Assembly: GCF_003369915.1 (NCBI RefSeq)
Contig: NC_046674.1
Span: 1,364,001-1,428,000 of the forward strand
From: Drosophila miranda
Taxonomy: Eukaryota > Arthropoda > Insecta > Diptera > Drosophilidae
Direction: 5' to 3'
DNA length: 64,000 bases
Part shown: piece after piece, positions 44,852-57,726 of the stretch
Position numbering within the stretch: position 1 is the first letter of the stretch
Layout: each line of letters begins with the position of its first letter
Notes under the pieces: generated by a model
What the model was told of the DNA's origin: nothing
What the model saw: the letters and a program-made list of their open reading frames with translations, nothing else
Databases searched by the model: none
Position numbers and translations under genes: made by a program

Positions 44852-47800
44852 TATAGAGAGAGGGCAACATATATGATAATTGATTAGAAATCAATTAAAC
44901 AAACATCAACAGTATTCCATTTGCAGTCCATATCTCCGCTCCACCACCACTACTCCACGCTTTCCTGTTATTTTCCAATACATTCCCCATTTTCGGACTA
45001 TGCGCAATTTATTGTCACTGACGAAGAGGCACAAAAACATCAACATCAGCGGCAACAGCACTGCTTCTTCTTGTTCTTCTGCTTGCGTCAAAATAAACTA
45101 AAGCCAAGACGCAATTTCTGTCAGAAGCAGGCACCACCACCACCACCACCACCACCGCCATCACCACCACCACCACACACGATTCATACATTCCGTGGAT
45201 TTCAGATAGAACTTCCAAATCCAGGAGGTGCGCTTCGGAACGAAGGTTGCACAGTGCACCTTAGACTTACTGAAAACAGTCATGATGGATGGTTGCCTTA
45301 CAGTTTTTTGAGGCGCTCTGCTCAAAGCACTAAATATTTCATTTTTGGTAGTAAACTTTAAAGTTATGAATAATTACTGTCTACTGTCTACTGCCTACTG
45401 CCTACTGCCTTCGAATAAGTTTGTTTTTCGTTGCTCTGTAAATTGTGACAGTTTAGTACAAAATAAATCCACCGTATGAATGAATTAATTCATTAAAAAT
45501 GTAAATAAAACGTAACAAGGACTAAGAGATACCCTTTTTTCGATGCTGTTCTGAGCGGAAGAAAAGATCGAAAACAGATGATTTAAAGGCCCTTATTAGT
45601 TCTGATTTGTAAAATTCTAGTCCCATGGCAGCACGTCGGAGAACTCATTTGAAATGCACTTGGACATTCGAGTGTGCTGTAACAGAAAGTGAAATTTACT
45701 CTCAAAGGCAAAACATTTCTTTCTTTTTTTTTGCACGGTGCCAGGTAGAACGAGAGGCTCCCAATGTCGATGTCGGGGGTACGGGGCCAATGGCCATGGT
45801 TGAAATAACAAGTGGATATTAGCCTTGAATTTCGTATAAAAATACCAAAGCTTTCTGAGATTATTCCGAGCAGGCTATTATATTCTCTTTGGCCAAGAGC
45901 CAAATTTTAATCCTTTTAAAGGTCGTTTAAAAATTACCATCCAAATAGAGGGTTTATCCCTAACGAGAGTTATGTTAGTTCTTTTGCGGGACGAAAACTC
46001 TTACCCACGCCAGTTTTACAGGGTGTCCAGAGTTCGATTATGTTTAGAAAAAAATTAAATGAAATATGTTATGATGCTTTCTGGTCGTAAATGCAATAAT
46101 TTGTAGCCCGAGCTTGTTCATTCGATTTCGAATTTGAAAAAAACAAAATGTTCCAATTGAATGCTCATTAATTTGGTTTTGGTTTTGGTTTTTGCAGTTT
46201 TTGGAGGGGCATCAGACCCGTCCTGGCAGTTTGAGAGCCACAATCAGGTGTTTTCTACAGTTTTTCACTTACTTGAGCATGTCCAGTTAGTGCATTCGAA
46301 ATCGGTTAGAACGAAAAACTGTTGCCTAGCAGTGGGCAATCGCTCTCCAACTGTATTTCGGTTGCTGTTGTTTTTGTTGTTGTTCCTGTTGCTGGTTTTC
46401 TTTTTTTTCACTTTACATTTACATAAATTGCCAGCCACTGGCTGTTTGTTGGCATGACGTCGGCAAAAAAAACTACATATACATGCACGTATATTTATAT
46501 ACTTTTCTGTTTGTGTGTCTGTACATGTATGTGTATGTGTGCGTATATATAGACAACTGATTATTATTTTTGCTTCTGCTGCGTTTCACGGCAAAACGGA
46601 GACAGCTTTTGTTTTGCTTCAAAGATCACGAACGCGTTCATGAAAACGCCACAACACACTCGCACACACACACGAAACAAAAAAAAAAATGCCCTGCACA
46701 CACTAGCACGTACTCTCTCTCTCTCTCTCTCGCTCTCTCTTACGTAGCAATGCTGGCACTGAGAGCCAGGTAAACCAAACAATAACAAAAAGCCCGCTGT
46801 TACGTCACGTAAAATGCGTTGATGTGGCAGCACGGGCAACACGTCGTTTACCGTTATGTGTCACTTGGCGGCACGCGGCCTCAGGAGGCGGTAAAAGCGT
46901 ATTGAATATGCAAAAAAAATTTCGAACGATCGCTGGCGAACCGACCGGCACCACAGCCCACATTCAAGTGTGGAGGCACAGTGGGAAAACACAGCAGCAA
47001 CAACTGGCCCAAGACAGAGAGAGAGAGACAGAGAGAGAGAGCCCAAGAGTGTGAGCGCGAGAGCGAGCGCCAGAGAATTGGGAGAGAGACAGTCGCACAG
47101 TGAGTTCCAAACTGTGTGACGATGGATAGACGAGAGCAGGCAAAAGGCAAAGTGGGCGTGCACTCGTTTCGATTAACTGTAAATATGTGGCCATCGTTCT
47201 TGTTGCTGTTGCTGCTACCGCTGCAGTAACTTGGAAAGTTCAAACTCTGAATGCACACGCGCAGCAACAACAACAAAAAGCACATCCCAAGACAGAGACA
47301 TTTCAAGTGTTTCGGCTATGGGATATCCCTTATTTGGAAGTCGAATAATCTAAAGCAGTATCAGAGGAACGGCTATAGTTCTGAATGCTAATAACCTTTT
47401 CCTCTTTCTCCTACGCCAAAACTGCATATACCCTACTGCGACGCATGAGAGTACTGGGTATAGCAGTCTCCCCATCTGTTTTGTTTGTTTATTCTTGGGG
47501 CGGCAATAAAGCGAAACGCTTACAGTTTCACAAGCACTCGTCTCGATTCCAATGACCCCTTTGGAGGGGACGACTGCATTCTGATCGTATTCACGATCAT
47601 GTGTTTGCCCATTGCCGAGCCGACGTACATCCCCCCATACCTCTCTCTTTGAGAAACTCAAGCAAATCGAGTATTTTGCGGATTTTAAATATGCAATGGA
47701 ATGGGAGTGCTGAGTGGGGAGTGAAGTGTGGGCCGTGCGGAGGGGAATTGTGTGATCTTCTGATAACTTCGAATGTAAATGGGAATGAGAGTAAGAGAGA

Positions 47801-50800
47801 GAGAGAGAGAGAGCGAGAGCGAGATAGCACGCACACACGTGGCTCTCACTGTAATAATAATTTACAGACACACACACAGGCACACCAATCTGTAAGTACA
47901 TTATAATAATGAAATATTTATAGCCAAGGCTTTTGCTTCATTATCAGCGCCCCAACAATCAAATGGTATCAATCTAGGCCTATCTTTCTATATGTACACA
48001 TACACATCTATCTATGTACAATGTACACACACTTATGCATGTATGTTCGTGGCTGTGGACTCTTCAAACAAAAGGCCACCCCGAATGGGTCAAATCCTGA
48101 TTTCTTGAAAGCGATCAGAGGTGGAAACTTGATATCTGCGTGCATACGATAGCCGGCGATAGCAGAGATTCGGGGCTGATTCAATGCACGCATAGTTGGT
48201 GGTAGATGGGAACCATATTTCAGGAAAATCAAGGCAACAAATGCTACAAATTCGTTAGGGAGTCGTCTCGCGAATATTTGGAATACGTGGTAATCACCGT
48301 ATCACCTCTGTTCTTCACTGGAAGCAGAAGAGGATGAGCATTACAAATCGAGGGAATAATCATTTGGCTTCTGTTCTTAGCCGAATCTCGAAAACGGGTC
48401 ACACTCCTCCTCCCACTACACTGCCGCTCGTTGATTGCTCGTCAATCTTTTTGGTGTGTGTGTGTGTGTGGTTTTTTTTTGTAATTCTGATCGCAATCTC
48501 CGTTGGTTGCTGTTGAACAGAGACACGGCCATGTGAGTCGAGATTTGAGCATTGGCCAAGACAAGTTTGTCTGGTCTCTGACTCGGCCGGCCAGCCAGCG
48601 GCGCGGTGGCAATGGTAACGGCAACGGCAACGGCAACACAGCAGCGGCAGCGGCAGAGACAGCAACAGTGTGACCCAATTCACTGGCGACGCTCAGCAAC
48701 AGCTGCTGGAAATCATAGACGTAGCTGCCAAACAGCTGTGGAAACGAGTGGGGGGTCGGCTGGAGTCGGCCGGAGGGGTGTGTGCACTTCGAGAGCCTAG
48801 GCTCAACAATTGCGAAAGCGAAAACGAAAACGTTGAAAAAATGTAAATGGTGTGGTAAATATGAACAAATGAAATTAAGCCTATTCGCTGTTTTCCATTA
48901 TTTATTCGGCTATTCGTATGCGAAAGATTTGTATTTCGATTTCGATTTCGACAGCTTTAAAGTTTTACATTTTTTGAAATGCGGCCAGAGCTGGGCCAAA
49001 GGGGGGCGGGGGAGTGACAACACAGTAGCGGAAGTTGTAAATGTGTAGCGGGCCGCAAAATGATATGCAGAAAGAGAAGGAGAGATACAGGGAGAACCCC
49101 TCCCCGCCCCCTTCACAACATCTTTGTCATTTGTTCTTCTTTGTCTTTGTCTTTTCTGCTTCATCTCTTTCGTCTCTGTCTCTGGGCGGAGAAAAGGCGA
49201 AGAGAGCAAAGCTCAGTTTCGGTTTGTAACCCTCTCTCCCCCCCCCCCCCCCCTCGCACGATCTAATCTGATTGACAGCTGCCTTTTTGGGGGCGGGGTG
49301 GGTGAGGGGCTAACACATGTCACGTATAACACTCCGAATCACAACATTTGATCGATCCTCTGCTCATTCTCTCTCTCGTTTCACTGTCCCGGCACGTTTA
49401 CCGTTGCACGCACTCCCCCCCATACGACGACGACACTCTCAGAGAGTCGACTTTGGCGATTACCTTGCGGCCCGTGTGGGGTAACTTTCGTGGCCTCTGC
49501 CAAAGAGTGACTAACCGAGGCAGAGGCAGAGGCAGAGGCAGTGACTGGCAGTGGCAGCAGCAAACGGAGAGGCAAAGCAGAAACGACAAAAATAAAAGCA
49601 AACACCTCAACACCAAAAGGCACAAAAAGCAGAAAGAAAAAACACGAAGCAAAGTGCAAAAGCAAACAACGAGCAATAATACAAAACCAACACGAAAAAG
49701 CAGCCCACGAAGAAAAAATAAAAATAAATAAAAAGCCAAAGCCAAAGCGAAAGCAAAACACAGCAAAAGCGATAAATACAGTTGTGGAGCCACTGGGCGA
49801 GCTAATCAAACTGTCGATTTTTGAAAAGATCCACCCAATGCCCAACTACAGTCAGAAATGTGTATTAAAATTAAATAAAATACAAATACAATAGATTACA
49901 GTCGATATCAAATCAAGAAATCAAAAAATTATTAGAGATACACTTCCCAAAATACTTCCCAAACCATCTTTAATCCGTATTCACCAGTCCAAAGCCATTC
50001 TCAGGATTACCATTTTCATTTCCCTGTAAATATATGTATAACTATTGTATCCCTGGACTATCCCGAACTACATTTCCCCAGGGAAACCCGTTGAGTGGCC
50101 CAGCATGGAGTGGCCCTAATGGCGGCATTCTGTTCCATCTCCTGTAGGCTGGGCTGTGGGCTGGCGGCACGCGTCCGGGCCACGCACTTGGGCCAAATTG
50201 CTTTATGGCCACTAGACCCAGAGGCATGTTTGGGAATCGCAGATGGGGAGCAGAAATGAGTAATGTAATGCGTGTGTGCAAAGCGTTTCCACCCAAGGGC
50301 GCAATGAGGTTTTGGCAAGCGAAAGCGAACGCGACCACGAAATTAAACGGCCATAGAGACAGAGCACACACAAAGAGGCGCATACATGCATTGACAAAGT
50401 GTCATTATTAGCCACTTGCCAAGGCAAAGAGGAAGAGCCACAGAAGGCATTCGTAGCAACAAACAGACGAATACGAAGACGAAGGCGAAGGCAAGGCAGT
50501 GCCAAAATATGTAAGGCTCGTGCCACAAAAGAATGTGTTGCATACTTTGTTGCGTCGTGCGTTGGAATTCCACGAGAAGCAGACAGGGGGGAAACAAAGA
50601 GGAGAGCGGGGGGGGGGGGGGGGGGGGGGGGAAGGCCAGGCCGAGCCAAAACAAAAGTGACAAACGTCGCACATTAGCGACGTCAACTTGTCTGCGACTG
50701 CAATGGTGTGGCGCCTCGCCTCGCACGATAATTAAATTATGGGGAAGCACAAAACGAAACGGAATGAGCGGGAGAGGGAGAGGGACAGCATACGGATATG

Positions 50801-53188
50801 GCACGATAAATGGGTGAAAAAACTCACAGGATCAGATCATCAGAGAGTGAGCGAGATGCGAGCGGAGCCGATGTCGATGTCGATCGTGTATCAACGAAGG
50901 TCAGATGTGAAAAGGCGGTCGTGGGAGAAGTGCTAGCTGAACACCCAGAGTTGGCCATCTAGCTACTTTCAAGCTAGCTCTGAAGAATGTTCCCCCTATC
51001 CATTGGGTGAGCAATGGACTACTTCCAACCGAAGCCCTCTCCTCTCTGCATTTGTCCATCCAGCCTAGGGGAAATTGTTATGGCCCATTGATGAGAGCTA
51101 TTTTCCAGCAATTTCCTCGAGTATTCATAAACAAAGGTCGGATGGCAGACAAACTAATCGAGTATAATCAATCGATAGTTATTTTTTTCGCTCACCCCGA
51201 CTCACATTCCCGCCCACCCACATATTTTCGCTACAGTTTCCATGGAACATGTTCCGTGCACTCATGGTGGATAATAAAGAGCACGGAGCAAGGAACAACG
51301 AAATCCTTTCACGAATCGTTGGGCAATAAAAATTTGATAGAAATAAAATAAAGTCTCTTCTTGTCTCCGTTTTTTCGAGCATAAGGGAAATGGCGGGGAA
51401 GGAAGGAAGGCGGACCGGGAGGGGGCTTTTAGTGGGGGCGTCAATAAAATGGGGCCGAAAAATATTTGCACAGCGTTCGCTTTCTTTTTGCAGCTCTCTG
51501 TTTTATGTGCCATAAACAAAGGCCAAAATGGATTCAGTTCAGTGGAAAGCTCTGTTGTGCGGACACCCAGGGTTATGGCGTTTATATTATCACCCCACGA
51601 TGTTTAGAGCAGAGTAAATACTGTCCGCCCAAGGGAGATACCCATCCTAAAAAAAGATGTATATTTTTGCCCAATTTTCATCTGGTAATGGCGCCAAAGA
51701 AAGGCCCCAAGTTTAGCTCTACTTTGTCTTTCCTTCCCCTAAAGAAGAGGGACTAAAACTTAAATTTCAAAATATCGAATGGTAGAACCAAGGAATAAAA
51801 TCTTTAAGGGAGCCTCACAGAGATGGACTTCACAACGGACAACTTCAACTGTATTATCCAATAAACCAAGTTGAGATAGTTGAGAGATAACCATTTTGGT
51901 GGCCGTTCCAGATTTGGCAAACGTTCTTTTTTGGGAGCTCTTGCCTCCCGTAAATACAGTTCCAAAACAAGGCAGCCAGCCACAGCAGCAGCAGCAGCAG
52001 AGGGGAGCGAGTGGGAAACCAGTTCTCCCAGCTGCACTCCACCAGAACGAACAGCATCAGTGGTAGTGGCAGCGGCAGCGGCAGCGGCAGTGCCAAAGAA
52101 GGGCCGTCAACAGGTAACCCAGTGCACCTTCAGACACAACGCTCTGCACCAGAAGTACCAGCCGACCCGACGTTGAAGTCAATGTATTTCCGTCAGCTGC
52201 CGTTGCCCTCAGACCGAGAGGAATTGTTGTTATGCCTCTTCTTGTTTTGACGCCAATGGGAGAGTCGATGATCGGAGGGCTGGATTTTCGGCTCTGCAAA
52301 CTGGTTTAAGGAGTGCACATCTCCCCTCCCTACCTCCTTCCCTGCCTGCCATCTTTTATCTGGATTTTTGTTGGTATTTTGTTTTTGGTATAGGAAATGG
52401 TTTTTCCAGCAGGACAAAGGAAATGCCACAGAAGAAGGCTCAGTGCTCAGTGCTCAGTGCTCAGTGTGGAACTTGTGTTCTGATCCTAGGGTTGAATCTG
52501 GCAATCTCCCAAGAAGAAAGGAAAACCATAATCGATGCTCGTAATTAATGGGAAACGTTCTTTCCGCTCTCTGGATCTGCGGGGCAGATTGATTACACGA
52601 AGCGCCACCACCACTCCCCTCTCCGTAGTCTCACGGTCACGTCCAGCGAGTGGGCCATGTAATTGCCAATAATCACACAACAAAATTCAATTTAAATGAG
52701 TGAGAGAGAAGGAAAATCAAATTACAGGATGACCCAGCCCACAGACAAGAGGCGAGTGCGAGTGCTGGCTATGCCTGTATGACACTCGCTTGCTTCACAA
52801 GAAAGCAGCTATAGCTCGACAAGCTGCAATAAGCAGTACATATGTATGCATGTATAGATCTAGCCTGTATGTCACGAATAGTGTTGGAAGTTTGTGGGTA
52901 CTTGTTGAACACTATGCGAAGAGTTTTGAGCGAGTGTCTTACGGCCTTAGGCTGCCATCCTGTGATGCACTCGCGCTCTCTCTCTCTCTCGTTTTCTCCC
53001 TCCTCTGATGAGAGTGTGATACAGGCTTCATGAGATATGCCAAAGGTGACTTTCAATTGAAGGACCGAAGCCATACTCCCTTCCCGTCCCTTCCCTTGTG
53101 TTTGATTATGCCCAGTATTCTTTGATTTTTGTGTCTGATTTTGCTTTTGCTTACCTGCCGGGAAGAAATTGTTTAAGAACGTTGACAT
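40172..53188 (-). CDS. PAN3: PAN3, adaptor subunit of the PAN2-PAN3 poly(A) deadenylase
   Basis: PAN3 brings PAN2 nuclease to poly(A)-binding protein on mRNA tails in the cytoplasm. Exons on the minus strand: 53188-53155, 44762-44686, 43762-43655, 43314-42733, 42663-42177, 42118-42002, 41560-41440, 41377-41255, 41188-41059, 40994-40858, 40774-40583, 40512-40350, 40282-40172. This gives 793 aa with every phase closing. The N-terminal part is disordered and holds a PAM2-like site (TPQSPEFIP, residues 75-83), which binds PABP, and a glutamine run (about 176-189). The pseudokinase covers roughly 340-650. A coiled coil (about 660-700) and the C-terminal knob (about 700-793) follow. No CCCH zinc finger is visible at the N-terminus, unlike long vertebrate isoforms. 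The first 12-residue exon is the least certain; internal ATGs in exon 2 could also start translation. Confidence 0.94.
43004..43044 (-). repeat. Coding CAG/CAA repeat in PAN3 (polyglutamine)
   Basis: Encodes nine glutamines, a lysine and three more glutamines in the disordered N-terminal part; mixed CAG and CAA codons. Confidence 0.85.
43522..43554. repeat. (TTTACGC)n tandem repeat
   Basis: About four heptamer units in a PAN3 intron. Confidence 0.85.
43826..43860. repeat. GA-rich tract in PAN3 intron
   Basis: About 35 bp of GA dinucleotide interrupted by TAAA. Such tracts bind GAGA factor or CLAMP in flies; no function can be shown here. Confidence 0.75.
44823..44852. repeat. (ATGT)n microsatellite
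   Basis: About seven tetranucleotide units. Confidence 0.9.
45131..45176. repeat. (CAC)n repeat
   Basis: Trinucleotide array with two interruptions. Confidence 0.88.
46713..46740. repeat. (CT)n microsatellite
   Basis: Dinucleotide run, GA on the minus strand, with one G interruption. Confidence 0.88.
47421..47467. repeat. TATACCC/GGGTATA hairpin, second copy
   Basis: Outer arms ACTGC and GCAGT and inner arms TATACCC and GGGTATA pair with a one-base bulge. Similar in arms to 25891-25924. Possible remnant of a dispersed element; family unknown. Confidence 0.4.
48666..48676 (-). promoter_or_regulatory. Motif 1-like site, possible internal PAN3 promoter
   Basis: GGGTCACACTG on the minus strand contains the core GGTCACACT of fly Motif 1 (M1BP site). 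Two CAGCTG E-box sites lie within 60 bp (about 48697 and 48730). Together these suggest a PAN3 start that would skip the 53 kb exon. Confidence 0.3.
50608..50631. repeat. Poly-G run, 24 bp
   Basis: Uninterrupted G run; length may be unreliable in sequencing. Confidence 0.8.
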
Positions 53189-54762
53189 GTTTCTCTCTCG
53201 CGATTTGTGGCGTTCTCCTCTGAGCCGTCACCTGCGTCCAGGAAAGCAATTCTTGGTTTTTGCTTTTGTATTTATTTGGTCCTTCTGCTGCTGCTGCTTC
53301 TTTCTGTTCTTCTCCACTTCACTGTCGCTTGTTATTGGTCCTTATGCTGCTTCTTTCTTCTCTCGTCTTCTTTTCTCACGCTGTTGTTGGTCCTTTTTTC
53401 TGCTTCCTCCTCTCCTATTATTCTTCAGTTCGTTTATATGTTTTTGTTTTGTTTTTGTTATAAACTGCGCTATCTGAACGTTTTCTCAGTGTTTATTTTT
53501 CGTTTTTAGGATTATTTGTGTTTATTCTTCTTCTTTTTTGCTTTTTTTTTTAGTTATTTTTGTATAAAATGAAACAAAAATTTTAAATAATACATACAAT
53601 TCTCACTTAACTGCTAGAAGTTCACATAACACAATTTCACATTCTACGTTTCAATATTATATTATACGTTTGTTTTATATTTGTCATTTTTTTCAATGTT
53701 TCATTCGTTTGTTTTAACAAAAAGCATTTTAACGGCGTAAATTATTAAACATTGAGGCGCGTCGACTGGAAAGGAAAGACAAAGGTGGATTAAAGGGAAG
53801 GAAAAAAAACTCTTTTTAGTACTATTATGTATTATTACTGTAAACCAAACACAGTGCGCTGCTGTTTGCGTTTGCTCTGCGGACTGTTTGTTTTTGCAAA
53901 AAGGGCGACAAAACGAAATCCAAAAAAAGCAACAGCCAACAGCCAAGTGGGGGGCAACCTCTGTCTGACTTTGCTCTGCTTGGATTTCATTTAATTTGTG
54001 CTCGTGTGTTTGTGTGTACTGTCTGCTGTGTGTTTGCGTGACTCCAAATAAACAGGGACGCGTTTTCACACATATACAGACAAAATTGCGCGCATATTTG
54101 TTGTTTTTCTTCTTTCACTTTATCATTTATGTTTTCACACACGAACACTAGCGCACGCACGCACTCCCACACGCAAATCCACACATATATTTGACATTTG
54201 CAACTCCCCCTCTTCCGCAATTGAATATACTTGAGGCTGAACCTGCGCCAACATATTGCAAGGCTGCAAAGAGAAGAGTGGGAGGAGGAAGTGGCATTAG
54301 ATTAGCAACAAATTGAGCTCGTGTGTGTGTGTGCGTTTCTGTGAGTGGAGTGCATTTGAGTGTTCCCTCTGGGGATTAGGGATTTTCTCCCCCCTCCAAC
54401 TGAAGCTTACAGGCAATTATCGAACGGAGCAGTGAGGGGAGACAAACCGAACGGGAAAAGCGAACGGCGCGACTGGCGCCCCACGAAGGTACTGAAATGG
54501 CAGACGACGAAACCAAATGGTAGCCAGAAGCGGACCGAATGGAGTCCACACACAGAGCCTGTCTGTGTACGTGCGAGCAGAGCCCGAAGGATGATACAAA
54601 CAACAACAATTACAGCTGTGTGCAACAGTGGAACGAATCGTGACATTGCGAGATGGTGGTGGAAATGTGTGTTGTGTGTGGTTGCTCCCACTGTACCATT
54701 GGAAAGGATATTTTGCAGGATATATGTATACACAAAAGAGAAGCCATAGCAATTGGCGTTGT

Positions 54763-54764
<2 letters not shown>

Positions 54765-54794
<30 letters not shown>
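54765..54794. repeat. (CA)n microsatellite
   Basis: Fifteen dinucleotide units. Confidence 0.9.
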
Positions 54795-54795
<1 letters not shown>

Positions 54796-55574
54796 TCTCA
54801 AGATAGTTCAACAGGACCCAACAGCTGGCATCCACACACAGGCCAACAATAACAAGCAGACGACATCCACAAAGAGAAATGTCGGACCCTCAAATGGGAT
54901 CCAATCCTGCCATATTTGTGGAACAGAAAACAGCTGGCTGCAAAACTTTTGATACGGCGCAGGGGGATATACATAGCGCCAGCGCTTTCTTTGCTAGTGC
55001 GTGTGTTTTTCCTTAGAGTGGGAACCAGCTGGCATTAATTTTGCACTGCCTCCCCTCCTTTTAGTGGACGGGAGTTCGGTCGGGCCACCCAACAAGTGCC
55101 ACAGATACACAGCCGCCACAGGGGGGCGATAGAAGTAGGACCTCCACCAGCCGATCCGTTCGTAGTGCATTGATTAACGATTCAATTAATGGGAGTAACG
55201 AGGCGTGAAATAGACACCAGCACCAGCGCACTGCTGCCGCAATTCTATAAGACGCAATAGGGCTCGCTCGGTATCAGGCCGTGGAAATAGCCAGAATCGA
55301 GCGCAGAACTTCTTCCAAATTTGTTGTTTTTCTCGTTCCCGGAGCCAGACGCAAACCACACAACACACTCACACACCGATGCCAACATGTCTGCTCGCAG
55401 TTTGGATGTTCCCTGTGGTAAGACTACGGAAAACCAGGTTCCACAAAATGTTAATACCCGGTTCGGTTATTGAAATCACTTGTGTGCGTGCTTTGGTTAA
55501 TTTCTGCGTAAATTTACGGGTCAAAAAAAAATTTTAAAAATTTTGTTACTTTTCGTCGTATGCCGCATGCAGTG

Positions 55575-55675
55575 CAGTGTGACCGCGGACTTATCAATAA
55601 AATATACCGTCCGACCCTCAGAAATATACCGAAACATACCATCTCATTTAAAAAATATACCGTAAATATACTGAC
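55575..55675 (-). promoter_or_regulatory. Motif 1 / Motif 6 core promoter, probably of PAN3
   Basis: On the minus strand, CGGTCACACTG (55585-55575) fits Motif 1 (YGGTCACACTR). TTCGGTATATTT (55633-55622) and GTCAGTATATTT (55675-55664) fit Motif 6 (KTYRGTATWTTT). This pairing is typical of TATA-less fly housekeeping promoters. All three point toward PAN3. Confidence 0.55.
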
Positions 55676-57072
55676 GAATTCAAGTTCTATTTTACACATT
55701 CCTCGTTTTTTATCTTCCGTGGAATATTCTCAGGTATATAGAACATTTAGCCATGCCCACGATTAATAAATCAATTTTCTACTTAACTGGCTCATTTTTA
55801 TTACTTGCTTTTATTGGATTTTGCCTTAAAAAAAGGTTTTAGCGAAAAAGTTCAAACAAATGAAACGTAATAAAACGTAAGAGAAAAATCGTTCCAATTG
55901 TTCAATTTCTGTATTCCATAACTAAAACCATTAGCTCTGCCCACATAATTTTAGGCCATTAATGAATAAATTTTCTACCTGATTAATTACTTTTAAGTAC
56001 TCTATTTTATTGTATAGTGTATAAAATAAAGTTTAAGCAGAAAAGGTCAACAAAAAAGCAGTGGCAACGCCAACCGGAGTTTGTGCACACGTATACCCTA
56101 TTTCGTTGATATATAGAAACGATCTCAGATTGTTATGTTTTGGACATATTAATGCATATGATTAGGGTCTTGCAAATATATCTCGATCCCGATACCCATA
56201 TTTGGTTTCAGTAAGAAGACCAAAACCTTTAAAATATCGTTGAAATACCTTTACAAAATAAACTGACTAGTTTTGGGCTTTATTTGTGCATTAGATGACA
56301 AACATTCTCTCAGTTATTTAATATCCATTTCCCAGGGTATGCAAAATGTTGCTCAATCCGCGCAATGTTGTGGAACTATGCTGCTCGATTTCACGGCACA
56401 AGAGTCTGGCCCATACAAATTAGTGTTGCCAGCAACATAAAACGTAAGAAAACGTAAGTGAGTATGGAATGCTGAAAAGGACATTGTATCCCGGAAAAAT
56501 TCCCTTAATTTGAGAAAATTGCACACTACAAAATAAAGAGTAAGTACCAATAAAATATACGGTCTCACTCTAAAAAAAACCGAAAATTTATCAATAAAAA
56601 TGAATAACGGAGTTTTTCACACTGGCGCTTCAATGGTGCTTTTATGAAAAAAGGGCCAACCATTTTTGAAACGTACACATTTCCCCTTCAGGTGTCGCTT
56701 TCGATAATTACATAAGGATGTATAAAAATGTAGTTAATATATATCAACGGTGTAGTTAGCGTGTACAAAATTAGTTTAGTGGAAATTGTTGATGGCCGTT
56801 ATCGCTTAAGACTTATTTTATAAACAATCCAATAAAGATGAGAGCTTAAAGTTAACCAGTCTTGTAGGAAATCGATTTATCAATCGGATAAAATTATAAG
56901 CTCAGAGCTTAGGTTAGTAATAGTAAACCGAATATCGAAAACGGGGAATATGAGGAAGTTTAATACAATTCTTCAGAGTATTTACGGTTTACTTTGAAAC
57001 TGTGACGATATATATATATATATATTATTTCTTATATATGTATATATATATTTTATATTTCCGAGGGTTCGA

Positions 57073-57083
57073 CGGTCACAGTG
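57073..57083 (+). promoter_or_regulatory. Motif 1-like site upstream of the CYHR1-type gene
   Basis: CGGTCACAGTG differs by one base from Motif 1 and lies about 640 bp before the start codon on the same strand, so transcription may begin near 57.1 kb. Confidence 0.35.
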
Positions 57084-57726
57084 CTGCTCTCTCCTGCGAC
57101 GAAAAAATGAGTCGTAATTTTAATGGGCTACAAAAAAGGGTATGGAAAACAGGGAAAAACAGCAAACGCGAATGACAAGGTTCGTACAAACCTCACCTCG
57201 CGAGTGAGGACAAAATACCTTGAAGAAAAAATCGGCTTCTCGTCTTCATGGTATATTGGGCAAAAGAGGTGGATTTTACCTCGCCATGGCTTGCATTTTT
57301 ATCTGTTTATCTGTTGTCCACACCCTCTTTTTCCTCCCATCATGTAGAAAATGTGTAGTTACCGCGTAGTTGGCAGGCCTTACTTTTGTTTTTTTTTTCG
57401 AATCGCAAGCACAGACGACGATTTGTAACGGAACTGAGCTGAGTGGGAACAAAACAATTTAATGCACTAAATTGGTCCCCGTGTCCCCGGGAGAGCTGAG
57501 CTGCAAGAAATTGGAAAAAGCCAAGAAAGTTGTTGTGTGGTGCAATAGTTAAGTGCAGTTTGACACTGTTTGACTCGCACTGAGTGTGCGAGGTGTTTGT
57601 GTGTGCGTCAGAAAGAGAGCAAGCGTCAATTTGGAAACCTGTGTGTGTGTGTTAGAGACATTTTATTTAGAACGAATCGAAAAAAAAATCTGTTTAAAAA
57701 GAAAGTAACAAAAAATAAAGAGAACC

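Larger units (their letters stand above)
44763..53154 (-). other. PAN3 intron 1
   Basis: An 8.4 kb intron. It contains (ATGT)n at 44823-44852, (CAC)n at 45131-45176, (CT)n at 46713-46740, GA tracts near 47020 and 47800, a TATACCC hairpin at 47421-47467, a C run near 49240, a G24 run at 50608-50631 and (GGCAGC)n near 52064-52089. No nested gene was convincing. Motif-1-like sites at about 48395 (+) and 48666 (-) may mark an internal promoter. Confidence 0.6.
53189..57726. other. PAN3 5' region and intergenic DNA to the CYHR1-type gene
   Basis: Presumed PAN3 5' UTR sequence lies at 53.2-55.6 kb; an acceptor-like tract (TTTCCTGGACGCAG) on the minus strand near 53238 suggests an upstream non-coding exon. 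A (CA)n run lies at 54765-54794. The stretch 55.7-57.05 kb is AT-rich and empty apart from an (AT)n tract at 57009-57030. The last 0.6 kb is the probable 5' UTR of the CYHR1-type gene. Confidence 0.5.

Noticed and set aside
45583..45903. Minus-strand 106-codon frame in PAN3 intron 1
   Set aside because: No domain or hydrophobic signal pattern, and a competing + frame overlaps it; probably chance.
49348..49894. Two overlapping + frames of 117-127 codons, Lys/Gln/Asn-rich
   Set aside because: They arise from AAGC/AAAC-rich sequence typical of fly 5' UTRs; two frames are open at once and there is no conserved motif.
55387..55424. A short + strand frame starting in a good context (CCAACATG) and ending directly at a GTAAGA donor
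   Set aside because: It would leave one base over, whereas exon 2 of the CYHR1-type gene needs phase 0, and no other partner exon was found. Could be chance within the PAN3 5' region.
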